Of a stretch of 35,141 bases of DNA, positions 23,684 through 31,288 are shown one piece after another. Numbering within the stretch: position 1 is the stretch's first letter; each line of letters opens with the position of its first letter. A program made the position numbers and the translations under genes. Origin of the DNA: Sandaracinaceae bacterium (lineage in GTDB: Bacteria > Myxococcota_A > Polyangia > Polyangiales > Sandaracinaceae); contig JAVJQK010000002.1 of assembly GCA_040218145.1 (NCBI GenBank), positions 1-35,141 on the forward strand, given 5' to 3'. The notes under the pieces were generated by a model. That model was not told the origin of the DNA. It saw nothing but the letters and a program-made list of their open reading frames with translations, and did no database searches.

Positions 23684-23847
23684 GGCGGCCAGCTTTCGCA
23701 AAGCGAAAGCGCGAGCCGCAGGGGCCCCAGCGCCCCGCGCTGGGGTCGGCGGCAAAGCGCGCGGAGCGCGCGACCCGCCGTAGTCGGGAGGGGGGCCCCA
23801 TTGGCGCTTTGCCCAATGGGGGGAGGGCCTGCGTTCAGGCCCTCCAA
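23684..23847. repeat. Hairpin-array repeat element, copy 3 of 3
   Basis: A 164-bp copy nearly identical to copy 1. The visible differences are one base in the first hairpin loop (TTTCGCAAAGCG) and a G for C in the GGGGGGCCCC tract. It ends in the GGAGGGCCTG-CGTT-CAGGCCCTCC hairpin followed on the plus strand by a run of about ten A. On the minus strand the T-run therefore precedes the hairpin, so it is not an intrinsic terminator for the peptidase gene whose stop lies 26 bp to the right. Confidence 0.85.
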
Positions 23848-23873
23848 AAAAAAAAGGAAGAGGCTCGCTCCCC

Positions 23874-24941
23874 CTATTCGTCGCTCTCGGCGTCGTCGTT
23901 CTCGTCGCCGTCGGAGGCGATCGAGCCGGGGCCCTCGTCTTCGAGCGCGGCGGAGCCTTCGCCCGCCTCTTCCGCGCCGTCGTCGCCGCCCATGCCCGCG
24001 CTGCGGACCTGCTCGCGGGTGGCGTCCCCGGGGGCCGCCTGACCGCGACGCTGGTAGCGCGGGGCCTCGCCGGGGCGGGACCAGTCGACCCAGTAGGCGC
24101 TGCGGTCGCGCACGTCGATGTGCACGAAGTGGCTGCGCGGATAGAAGCCCACGCCGACGCGGTCGAAGCTGCGCAGGTAGTCACGCACCGCGTGGTTCGG
24201 TACGCCGCGCACGCGGATGTCCAGCGCGTGCCCCTGGGTGTGGCGGCTGCTCTCGCGCGTGTTGCCGCCGGAGTGTCGGTAGCCGCTGACGATGGTGATC
24301 TGTCGGCCGCCGAAGTGGTCGGACACGCGCGCGAGGATCTCGACGAGCCGTGTCGGAGGCAGAGGGCCGAGGCGCCCGTTTCGGCCGTGGAGGCGCGGGC
24401 GCATCATCTCGCGAAGCCTGCGGCGCGCGACCCGGCGCGCGCGACCGCGCGAATCGACCAGCCGGACGCGGAGGCGTCGGTCCAGGGTTCGGCGGTAGAG
24501 CACGGCCACGCCTGGGTGGCGCGGCTCTCCCCACCGCCGCGCCGCCTGCTGGCGCTCCTCGCTCGCGTCGAACCCGGGGAGCCGCAGCCGCTGGCCGATC
24601 CGGAGGGTGGAGCCGTCCCGCAGCCGGTTCAGCCGCCGCAGGTCGCGCACGCTGCACTCGTGGTCGCGGGCGATGCTCGCGAGAGTGTCACCGCGCGCGA
24701 CGTAGTGGACCCCGCGCTCCGGGATCCGCAGCACCTGGCCGGGGCGGAGCTGGGCGTCGCGGGAGAGGCCGTTCGCCGCCGCGAGGCTGGTCACGCTGAC
24801 CTCGTAGCGGCGCGCGACGCGGGCGAGGCTCTGACCCGAACGCACGGTGTGCTCGCGCTGCGCGTGGGCGACGCCGTCCAGGGCAAAGAAGGAGAGGAAG
24901 AGGAGGGCGGCCAACCACCCGCTGCGGACTACCGTTGCCAT
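23874..24941 (-). CDS. Secreted LysM-LysM-YcbK/DUF882-type peptidase
   Basis: A 355-aa protein. A signal peptide covers 1-27 (WLAALLFLSFFALDGVAHA). Two LysM peptidoglycan-binding repeats follow, at about 30-74 (HTVRSGQSLARVARRY...LRIP) and 78-122 (HYVARGDTLASIARDH...LRLP). A DUF882/YcbK domain, related to M15 peptidases, lies at about 195-290, with zinc-site residues in SRHTQGHALDIR (His234, Asp241) and FVHIDV (His274). The last 60 residues are acidic and low-complexity (Glu/Asp/Gly/Ser), unusual for the family. It likely cleaves or remodels peptidoglycan in the periplasm. It is transcribed away from the HTH gene, from a 204-bp divergent gap with an AT-rich patch. Downstream lie the hairpin repeats. 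Confidence 0.88.
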   Translation of the reverse strand: MATVVRSGWLAALLFLSFFALDGVAHAQREHTVRSGQSLARVARRYEVSVTSLAAANGLSRDAQLRPGQVLRIPERGVHYVARGDTLASIARDHECSVRDLRRLNRLRDGSTLRIGQRLRLPGFDASEERQQAARRWGEPRHPGVAVLYRRTLDRRLRVRLVDSRGRARRVARRRLREMMRPRLHGRNGRLGPLPPTRLVEILARVSDHFGGRQITIVSGYRHSGGNTRESSRHTQGHALDIRVRGVPNHAVRDYLRSFDRVGVGFYPRSHFVHIDVRDRSAYWVDWSRPGEAPRYQRRGQAAPGDATREQVRSAGMGGDDGAEEAGEGSAALEDEGPGSIASDGDENDDAESDE

Positions 24942-25075
24942 GGCGCGGCGAGAGGGCTACGGGGAGCGCGCGACCCGCGCAAGGTGGCGGCTCGATTTTG
25001 CCCCTTCGCTCCCGGCCATGCCCTGCCGAGGCCGATCGCCCCCCGACCCGCTCGGAGGGGCCGAAACCGGTCTCA

Positions 25076-25137
25076 ATTACGCATAACTTAGGCATAATTA
25101 GGCCCAAATTATTCACTATTTCTTGACGATCAGGGGA
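25076..25137 (+). promoter_or_regulatory. AT-rich divergent control region with overlapping direct repeats and Shine-Dalgarno for the HTH gene
   Basis: Between the peptidase gene and the HTH gene (24942-25145) lies a sharply AT-rich patch at about 25076-25123 in an otherwise very GC-rich sequence. It contains near-direct repeats GCATAACTTAGGC (25081-25093) and GCATAATTAGGC (25092-25103), flanked by AATTA/TAATT, which looks like an operator. Weak promoter matches are TTAGGC (25088) with TATTCA (25110) and, separately, TTGACG (25123). AGGGGA at 25132-25137 is a well-placed ribosome binding site for ATG 25146. The rest of the gap shows nothing specific. Confidence 0.45.
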
Positions 25138-25145
25138 ATCGGGTA

Positions 25146-25694
25146 ATGATGACGTCCGGCGCGGGAAACCCGCCGTGGAGCCCCATGGAGCACGAGGACG
25201 AGTCGCCGGCGATGCTCGAGGCACCGCACCCCAGCGAGGCCCGGCGCACGCGTGTCGAGAACGCGTCGGCGGGTGATGGCGGCGGCGGAACGGCGCCACG
25301 CGGGGCCGAAGGCAGCGCGCTGGATACGCGCGCTCCCGAGACCCGAGGCCCTGATACGCGAGGGTCGGAGGGTCTCACGCGCGAGTCCGAGCGCTCGGTC
25401 GCGGCCAAGTCGGCGGAGAAGCCGGCCGCCGACAAGCTGGTCGAGAAGCCGGCGCCGGCCAAGAAGAAGCGGCCCCAGAAGGGCCCGGGGTCCAACCCGA
25501 ACAACGTCCGCAAGCTCCGGATCGAGCGCATGATGTCGAAGGCGGAGCTGGCCCGGCGCGCGAACCTCTCGGTCCTGACCATCGATCGGGTCGAGAAGGG
25601 CTACGGCTGCCGCATGGACACCAAGCGGAAGATCCTCGAGGCGCTCGGGCTGAGCCTCGGCGACCGCGTTCGGGTGTTCGGCGAAGAGGAGTGA
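25146..25694 (+). CDS. XRE-like helix-turn-helix DNA-binding protein with disordered N-terminus
   Basis: A 182-aa protein. The first 115 residues are low-complexity (Pro, Ala, Glu, Lys, Arg) and probably disordered. Residues of about 120-176 form a lambda-repressor/XRE-type HTH: VRKLRIERMMSKAELARR, then SVLTIDRVEKGYG and TKRKILEALGL, closing with GDRVRVFGEEE. ATG 25146 is followed directly by another ATG, with AGGGGA eight bases upstream; ATG 25185 is a further in-frame option. It sits 126 bp before pilM on the same strand and is divergent from the LysM peptidase, so it may regulate either unit or itself. No phage or toxin-antitoxin partner is adjacent. The role in pilus control is inference from position only. 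Confidence 0.82.
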   Translation: MMTSGAGNPPWSPMEHEDESPAMLEAPHPSEARRTRVENASAGDGGGGTAPRGAEGSALDTRAPETRGPDTRGSEGLTRESERSVAAKSAEKPAADKLVEKPAPAKKKRPQKGPGSNPNNVRKLRIERMMSKAELARRANLSVLTIDRVEKGYGCRMDTKRKILEALGLSLGDRVRVFGEEE

Positions 25695-25820
25695 GCCCCC
25701 GCGCGCAGGCTCGATTCGAGGCCCGATTCGGGGCTTTGTCGAAAAGAGGCGGTCCCGACGCGCCCATGTAATCCTTCCTCGGTGTCGAGAACTGGCTCGG
25801 CGCGGGACGGGGCGTAGGCG
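25695..25820 (+). promoter_or_regulatory. pilM upstream region with 12-bp near-tandem repeat
   Basis: Two adjacent 12-mers, TCGATTCGAGGC (25711-25722) and CCGATTCGGGGC (25723-25734), share CGATTCG with a 12-bp period. The second forms a short GCCC/GGGC hairpin followed by only three T, a poor terminator. TGTAAT at 25767-25772 resembles a -10 box but has no matching -35 at normal spacing. This could be an operator or a leaky terminator between the HTH gene and pilM. Confidence 0.3.
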
Positions 25821-26873
25821 ATGTCGGAAGGCAAGAACCTGGTCGGAGTCGACATCGGCTCGCATTCGATCAAGGTCGCGGAGATCAAGGAGAAGCGGGG
25901 AGGCGCCCGCTCACTCGTTCGCTTTGGGTATCACCCTCTGCCGAGCGACACGATCGTCGACGGCCACATCATCAACTCCGGCGCGGTCATCGAGGGGCTC
26001 CAGAAGCTCTTCCACAAGGCGCGGCGCAAGGACGTCGCCCTGCGCGTGAGCGGACACTCCGTGATCATCAAGAAGATCACGATGCCGCAGATGACCATCG
26101 CGGAGCTCCAGGAGCAGATCACCTGGGAGGCGGAGCAGCACATCCCCTTCGACCTGGCGGAGGTCCAGATCGACTGGCAGGTGCTCTCGCAGCGCCCCGA
26201 GCAGGGGCAGATGGACGTGCTCCTCGTCGCCGCGAAGAAAGAGGAGATCAACGACCTCACGAACCTCGCGAGCGAGGCGAAGCTGCGGCCCAGGGTCGTC
26301 GACCTCGACGCGTTCACCGTTCAGAACGCGTTCGAGGCAGGGTACGGGCCGCCGCCGTTGGACCAGACCGTCGTGCTCCTGCACGTCGGCGCGTCCCTGA
26401 CGACGCTCAACATCCTCGCCGAGGGATCGACCTCGTTCACGCGCGACATCGCCAACGGTGGCAACCAGATCACCGAGGAGATCCAGCGGAGCCTCGGGAT
26501 CAGCGCCGAGGAGGCCGAGGCCTACAAGTGCGGCGGGGACGGGCGAGGGCTGGTGCCGCGCGAGGTGCCGGAGATCATCGGTACGGTGGTCGAGCAGCTC
26601 GCGGGCGAGATCCAGCGGTCCCTCGACTTCTACCTGGCGACGAGCGGCGGGGGCGAGATCAGCCGCGTGCTCGTCTCGGGCGGCACCGCCAACATTCGCG
26701 CGCTCCTCGACGCGATCGAGCGCCGCTGTCGGGTCCCGGTGGAGCGGCTCGATCCGCTGCGCGTCGCCACGCCCGACAAGGGCGTCGACCCCGCGCTGTT
26801 GCAGGCGCGCGCCCCAGAGTCCGCGGTCGCCATCGGGTTGGCGCTCCGCAAAGAACGGGAGAAGCGGGCATGA
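25821..26873 (+). CDS. pilM: Type IV pilus assembly protein PilM
   Basis: A 350-aa actin-like cytoplasmic ATPase of the type IV pilus alignment complex. The first phosphate loop is LVGVDIGSHSIKVAEI near the N-terminus. Other PilM hallmarks are ITWEAEQHIPFDLAEVQIDWQVL and VVDLDAFTVQNAFE, then VLLHVGASLTTLNI (second phosphate loop) and RVLVSGGTANI. Length is normal for the family. PilM binds the N-terminal NLLP motif of PilN, which is encoded next. Its stop overlaps the pilN start (ATGA, 26870-26873), so the two are translationally coupled. ATG 25821 gives the expected N-terminus. Confidence 0.97.
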   Translation: MSEGKNLVGVDIGSHSIKVAEIKEKRGGARSLVRFGYHPLPSDTIVDGHIINSGAVIEGLQKLFHKARRKDVALRVSGHSVIIKKITMPQMTIAELQEQITWEAEQHIPFDLAEVQIDWQVLSQRPEQGQMDVLLVAAKKEEINDLTNLASEAKLRPRVVDLDAFTVQNAFEAGYGPPPLDQTVVLLHVGASLTTLNILAEGSTSFTRDIANGGNQITEEIQRSLGISAEEAEAYKCGGDGRGLVPREVPEIIGTVVEQLAGEIQRSLDFYLATSGGGEISRVLVSGGTANIRALLDAIERRCRVPVERLDPLRVATPDKGVDPALLQARAPESAVAIGLALRKEREKRA

Positions 26874-27514
26874 TCCGCATCAACCTCCTCCCCGGCGCTC
26901 GCCGGCAGTCGGCCTCGACCGGCGGTGGCAGTCAGGGCTGGATCATCGCCTACCTCGTGGCGGCCGTCCTGACCATCGTCGTGCTGGTGGTGGTCTACAT
27001 GGGCAAGAACCGTGTGCTCGAGGAGCAGCGCGCGCGCAACGACGCGCTCACCGCGCAGGCGACGGAGCTCGAGCAGCAGTCGGCGAACATCGACGCGGTG
27101 CGGGCGGAGCTCGAGCAGAGCCGTCAGCTCGAGACGGTGGTGAGCGACCTGCAGCGCGCGCGCTACGGGCCGACCGCCGTCCTGATGGAGATGTCGCAGA
27201 TCCTCAGCGTGGGCGGGGGACCGACCGTCGATCCGCAGCGCCTCGAGGAGATCCGGCGGCGCAACCCGCTCGCCGGCGTGAACCCGAGCTGGGATCCGCG
27301 TCGCCTCTGGCTGCGCGAGTTCCGTGAAGAGAACCGCGAGTGCTCGGTGACGGGTCTCGGCCGGACCAATGAAGACGTGGCCGAGTTCCTCAAGCGGCTG
27401 ACGCTCAGCGAGAAGTTCGAGCAGGTGCAGCTCGTCAAGACCGAGCACACCGAAGACAACGAAACCGGGCTGGACCTCATCGCGTTCGAGCTCGACTGCC
27501 GGGTGATCTACTGA
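26870..27514 (+). CDS. pilN: Type IV pilus assembly protein PilN
   Basis: A 214-aa bitopic inner-membrane protein. It begins with MIRINLLPG, the conserved cytoplasmic peptide that docks into PilM, then one membrane helix at about 27-46 (IIAYLVAAVLTIVVLVVVYM). A periplasmic coiled coil (about 48-95) and a C-terminal ferredoxin-like domain follow. The frame stays open upstream inside pilM, but the ATG at 26870 gives the family-typical start. It overlaps pilM by 4 nt and pilO by 1 nt (TGATG). Confidence 0.95.
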   Translation: MIRINLLPGARRQSASTGGGSQGWIIAYLVAAVLTIVVLVVVYMGKNRVLEEQRARNDALTAQATELEQQSANIDAVRAELEQSRQLETVVSDLQRARYGPTAVLMEMSQILSVGGGPTVDPQRLEEIRRRNPLAGVNPSWDPRRLWLREFREENRECSVTGLGRTNEDVAEFLKRLTLSEKFEQVQLVKTEHTEDNETGLDLIAFELDCRVIY

Positions 27515-28158
27515 TGGCGACGCCGAAATCAGGTGGAGATCAGTCCTTCGCGCGGCTGCCCGCGGCGGCCAAGGCCGCGCTCGGGCTGGGCCTCGTCGCG
27601 CTGATCGGCGCGGTCTACTACTTCGCGCTGCATCTCAGCCTCGACGAGGAGATCGAGACCGCGCAGAGCCAGCACACGCAGCTCGAGCAGCGCATGTCGG
27701 CGGCGCGCGAGCGCAACGCCGAGTACGTCCGGCTCCGCGAGCAGGTCTCGCAGCGCGAGGGGCTCGACCGGGCGAACCTCCGCGCGCTCCCGCAAGACGC
27801 AGAGACGGCGGCGTTCCTCCAGGATCTCAACCGGATCGCCGAGCTGAGCGGCCTGCAGATCCGCCTCGTCGAGCCGCGCCCCGAGGAGCCGGACGAGCAC
27901 TACGTCAAGCTCCCGGTCAACCTGCAGATCACGGGCAAGTACCACCAGGTCAGCCGCTTCTTCTACAACATCAGCCGCCTCGATCGCCTCATCAGCATGG
28001 AGAACATCCAGATCTCCAACCCGCGCGCCGAGGCGAGCGAGCAGACGGACGGCTCGACCATCGTCGACGTCGACGTCCTGGCCACCACCTACCGCCGCCC
28101 CGACGCGCCGGAGCCGCAAGCGGCGGCGCCGACGCCCGCGGGCGCACCGGGGACCTGA
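27514..28158 (+). CDS. pilO: Type IV pilus assembly protein PilO
   Basis: A 214-aa inner-membrane protein with a single membrane helix at about 20-40 (AAKAALGLGLVALIGAVYYFAL), a periplasmic coiled coil at about 45-85, and a ferredoxin-like domain containing LPVNLQITGKYHQVSRFFYNIS, a recognisable PilO segment. PilO dimerises with PilN in the periplasm and contacts PilP. The C-terminal tail is Pro/Ala-rich. The ATG shares one base with the pilN stop, and pilP follows after 3 nt. Confidence 0.95.
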   Translation: MATPKSGGDQSFARLPAAAKAALGLGLVALIGAVYYFALHLSLDEEIETAQSQHTQLEQRMSAARERNAEYVRLREQVSQREGLDRANLRALPQDAETAAFLQDLNRIAELSGLQIRLVEPRPEEPDEHYVKLPVNLQITGKYHQVSRFFYNISRLDRLISMENIQISNPRAEASEQTDGSTIVDVDVLATTYRRPDAPEPQAAAPTPAGAPGT

Positions 28159-28161
28159 GCC

Positions 28162-28818
28162 ATGCGCACCACGACACGATGTTTGCTCGCCTGCGCGCTT
28201 CTCCTCGGCCTCGCCGGCTGTGAAGAGGAGAACATCCAGGTCGGACGCAGCTTCCAGCCGGAGGCGCCTGTCGCGCCCGTCGCGCCGGGCGCCGGGCCAG
28301 GTGAGGAGGCGGAAGGCGAAGAGGCCGACGCCGGCCCGCAGCTCCCGCAGTACCGCGACGAGGACTTCGTCGAGGCGGACAGCAACCGCGACCCCTTCCA
28401 CTCCTACGCCGCGATGTTCGTCTCCCGGAGCAGCGAGACGGATCGCGGGAGCGGTCGTGACGTCGTCATGCCGGAGACGAGCATCGACGAGATGCGCCTG
28501 CTCGGGATCGTCAGCGGCGTGTCCAACCCGCGCGCGATGCTCGCGGACGCCGAGGGCGTCGGGTACACCGTCCGGCGCGGTGACTACATCGGGCGCTCCG
28601 AGGTGGTGCAGGCGGGCGGCACGGAGAGCTTGCCGGTGACGCTGAACTGGCGCGTCGACCGCATCCGGCCGGACTCGATCATCCTGGTCCGCGAGGATCC
28701 GACGGCGCCGAACCGGCCGCCGCTCACGCGCGTGATCCCGCTGCGGAGCGAGGACGAGCAGGCGGCGCGCGGCGAATTGCGCACGCGCGGCGTGACCGAG
28801 CCGAGCGCCGAGCGCTGA
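28162..28818 (+). CDS. pilP: Type IV pilus lipoprotein PilP
   Basis: A 218-aa lipoprotein with a signal peptide and lipobox LAGC (Cys20). A Pro/Glu-rich linker of about 60 residues follows, then the HR-type beta-sandwich domain of PilP: MRLLGIVSGVSNPRAMLADAEG and YTVRRGDYIGRSEVV. PilP links the PilN/PilO complex to the periplasmic N-domains of PilQ. The C-terminal tail after about 190 is charged and poorly conserved in appearance. It is the last gene before a strong hairpin that separates it from pilQ. Confidence 0.95.
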   Translation: MRTTTRCLLACALLLGLAGCEEENIQVGRSFQPEAPVAPVAPGAGPGEEAEGEEADAGPQLPQYRDEDFVEADSNRDPFHSYAAMFVSRSSETDRGSGRDVVMPETSIDEMRLLGIVSGVSNPRAMLADAEGVGYTVRRGDYIGRSEVVQAGGTESLPVTLNWRVDRIRPDSIILVREDPTAPNRPPLTRVIPLRSEDEQAARGELRTRGVTEPSAER

Positions 28819-28850
28819 GTCGAAGCGCGCCGCTCGAGAAGGTCCCCCGC

Positions 28851-28910
28851 GAAGGCCGCTGCTCCGACGGAGCGGCGGCCTTCTGCGCGTCCGCGCTGCA
28901 CCGTTTTTTT
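28851..28910 (+). terminator. Strong hairpin plus T-run between pilP and pilQ (terminator or attenuator)
   Basis: GAAGGCCGCTGCTCC (28851-28865) pairs with GGAGCGGCGGCCTTC (28869-28883) over 15 bp, including one G-T wobble, around a 3-nt loop. A second small GCGCG/CGCGC hairpin follows, then seven T at 28904-28910. The T-run is about 20 nt beyond the main stem, farther than in a classic intrinsic terminator, but directly after the second hairpin. It would end or reduce the pilMNOP transcript before pilQ. Confidence 0.6.
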
Positions 28911-28976
28911 GCGCCGTCGGGCCCTCGCCCGCGAAGATTTCATTCGCATCCGTCCGAAAGACGACGAGAGGAGCTC

Positions 28977-31226
28977 ATGCGACGCAAGAAGTGTGTCTAC
29001 GTCGAGCGCGGGCCCGGGAGGGCCGCGCCGATCACGAGGAGGCTGTGGGTCGGCCTGCTGACCTTGGCCTTCGCCGCGCCGGCTGCCGCGCAATCTGCGC
29101 CGGCCGTCGTGCGCACGCTCGGCGTGTCGGGCGGCGCGGAGCGGGCAGAGGTCGTGCTGGAAGGCGACTTCGACGTGCCTCGCTACGCCCTGCGGACGCG
29201 GGATGGAGGGCGCGTGGTGGCGCTCGAGCTCGAGGGGGCGCGGCTCCCCGATGACGGGCTCGCGGTCAGCGGCGCAGCCGGCCTCGTGGAGAACAGCGCG
29301 AGCAGCACCACGGCGCGCGGCGTCGTGGTCACGCTCGGGCTGAGCCGCGCGGTGACGCCGCGCGCGCGTGCCTCTCGGGGACGCGTCACGCTCGTGCTCG
29401 AGCCCGCGGGCGCCGAGCAGGCGGAGGCGGAGACGGCGGCCACCGGCGGTCACCCCGAGATCCGCAGCGTGCACGTCGAGCGGCGTGACGGACGCGATCG
29501 GGTGGTCATCGAGCTCGACCGCGCCGCGCGCTTCCGTACGCTGCCGATGGCCTCCGGGCCGGCCCGCCTCGTCATCGACGACGCGCGAGTGGGGGAGGGC
29601 GTCGCCTCCGAGCTCCGCGTCGACGACGGGGAGGACCTGCTGGTGCGCGCGGTGCGCGTCCGGGGCGGCGGGAGCCGCGCCACGGTCGAGGTCGAGCGCC
29701 TCGAGGGCGCGCGCGGCACCGCCATCCGCGAGGGCAACCGCATCGTGTGGTTGTTCTCGCCGGGGGAGGGGCGCCAGGCCCGCCCGCGCTCGCGCGCCAT
29801 CGCCCGCGAGGCGTGGGCCGACGCGGACGGGCTCGAGGGAACCGAGATCGTCGAGGGCGACGAGGTCGCCGCGTTCCTCACCGACGTGCCCATGCAGATC
29901 GGTCGCGCTCGCGGCTCTCGTCGCTACCGCGGCCGGCGCATCGACCTCGACTTCCACAACGCGGACATCCACAACATCCTGCGCCTGATCGCGGAGGTCG
30001 GCGGCGTCAACATCGTCACGAGCGACGACGTCAGCGGCAGCGTGACCATCCGCATGCGGAACGTCCCGTGGGACCAGGCGCTCGACGTCATCCTGCAGGC
30101 CAAGGGGCTGGGCATGGTCCGGCGCGGCAACCTCATCCGGGTCGCGCCGCTCTCCACGCTGGAGAAGGAGCGGGAGCTCGCGATCGCGCGGCAGAAGCAG
30201 CAGGTCGAGCTGGCGCCGCTCGAGACGCGGCTCATCCCGGTGAGCTACGCGACGGCGACGGATCTGTCTCCGCGGGTGCAGGAGCTGCTCACGACCCGCG
30301 GCAACGTCAGCGTCGACGAGCGCACCAACGTGCTCATCGTGCGCGACACCATCGACAGCCTCGACGACATCGAGGAGCTCGTCCGCACGCTCGACACGCA
30401 GACGCCGCAGGTGCTCGTCGAGGCGCGCATCGTCGAGGCGACCAGCCAGTACGTACGCGACGTCGGCATCCAGTGGGGCGGCAACGTCATCGCCTCCACC
30501 GCGACCGGGAACCCCACGGGGCTCATCTTCCCGGCCAACGTGGGCGTGACCGGCGGCAACTACGATCAGAACTCGCCGACCGCCGGCCTGACCCCCTTCG
30601 CGCAGCGGGTGGCGACGCCCAACTACGCGGTGAACCTCCCCGCACAGACCGCGACGGGCAGCGGCGGCGCGCTCGGGCTCACGCTCGGGAGCCTCGGCGG
30701 GACGGTCAACGTCAACGTGCGGCTGAGCGCGGCGGAGTCCACGGGCGTCGTCCGGATCATCAGCTCGCCGCGCATCCTGACCCTCGACAACCACGAGGCG
30801 CACATCGCGCAGGGCACGCTCATCCCGTACTCGCAGATCAGCGCGCAGGGCGTCCAGACCGCCTTCCAGGAGGCCAAGCTCGAGCTGCGGGTGACGCCTC
30901 ACGTCACGGCGGACGGCTCGGTCTCCATGCACGTGAAGGTCACGCGTGACGAGCCCGACTTCACCCGCACCTCGGCGCGGGGCGACCCCACCATCCTCAA
31001 GCGGGAGGCGGAGACGCACCTGCTGATCGAGGACGGCCACACCGCGGTGATCGGCGGCATCTACACCCGCAACACCGGCCGCAACGTCGACCAGGTGCCG
31101 TTCTTCGGGGACATCCCGATCCTCGGCGTGCTCTTCCAGCGTCGCCGCGTGCGCGACGAGCGGAACGAGCTGCTCATCTTCCTGACCCCTCGAATCGTCA
31201 ACCGCGCCGAGTCGCTCAGACGATAG
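28977..31226 (+). CDS. pilQ: Type IV pilus outer-membrane secretin PilQ
   Basis: A 749-aa secretin that forms the outer-membrane channel for the pilus. It has an extended N-region and signal peptide (about 1-38, ending in AAPAAAQ). Two AMIN-like peptidoglycan-binding domains lie at about 45-135 and 158-260. The STN/N0 domain starts near 320 (RIDLDFHNADIHNILRLIAE), the N1 domain lies at about 415-490 (NVSVDERTNVLIVRDT), and the secretin core runs from about 490 to the end (QVLVEARIVEATSQYVRDVG ... VPFFGDIPILGVLFQ, NELLIFLTPRIV). GAGAGGAG (28966-28973) is a strong ribosome binding site. It is separated from pilP by 158 bp containing a terminator-like hairpin, so it may have its own promoter, although no clear one is seen. 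Confidence 0.97.
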   Translation: MRRKKCVYVERGPGRAAPITRRLWVGLLTLAFAAPAAAQSAPAVVRTLGVSGGAERAEVVLEGDFDVPRYALRTRDGGRVVALELEGARLPDDGLAVSGAAGLVENSASSTTARGVVVTLGLSRAVTPRARASRGRVTLVLEPAGAEQAEAETAATGGHPEIRSVHVERRDGRDRVVIELDRAARFRTLPMASGPARLVIDDARVGEGVASELRVDDGEDLLVRAVRVRGGGSRATVEVERLEGARGTAIREGNRIVWLFSPGEGRQARPRSRAIAREAWADADGLEGTEIVEGDEVAAFLTDVPMQIGRARGSRRYRGRRIDLDFHNADIHNILRLIAEVGGVNIVTSDDVSGSVTIRMRNVPWDQALDVILQAKGLGMVRRGNLIRVAPLSTLEKERELAIARQKQQVELAPLETRLIPVSYATATDLSPRVQELLTTRGNVSVDERTNVLIVRDTIDSLDDIEELVRTLDTQTPQVLVEARIVEATSQYVRDVGIQWGGNVIASTATGNPTGLIFPANVGVTGGNYDQNSPTAGLTPFAQRVATPNYAVNLPAQTATGSGGALGLTLGSLGGTVNVNVRLSAAESTGVVRIISSPRILTLDNHEAHIAQGTLIPYSQISAQGVQTAFQEAKLELRVTPHVTADGSVSMHVKVTRDEPDFTRTSARGDPTILKREAETHLLIEDGHTAVIGGIYTRNTGRNVDQVPFFGDIPILGVLFQRRRVRDERNELLIFLTPRIVNRAESLRR

Positions 31227-31246
31227 ACGGCGCGACGGACGGTGCC

Positions 31247-31288
31247 GAACGAGCCGCCAGCCCCCTGGGTTGGCGGCTCGCTTCGTTC
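31247..31288 (+). terminator. Hairpin after pilQ
   Basis: GAGCCGCCA (31251-31259) pairs with TGGCGGCTC (31271-31279) around an 11-nt loop that can itself pair CCC with GGG. GAAC (31247-31250) and GTTC (31285-31288) extend it with a bulge. No T-run follows, so termination may be incomplete and aroKB may still be reached by readthrough. The remainder of the pilQ-aroKB gap shows nothing definite. Confidence 0.5.

Noticed and set aside
23327-23847. Several small open frames in the hairpin repeats, giving repeated peptides such as NAGPPPIGQSANG.
   Set aside because: They are present in more than one frame and strand, repeat with the element, and lack ribosome binding sites. They are translations of hairpin DNA, likely to appear in databases as spurious hypothetical proteins.
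25146-25694. The HTH protein as a phage repressor or antitoxin.
   Set aside because: There are no phage genes, integrase, attachment repeats or toxin-like partner nearby, and the neighbours are core pilus genes.
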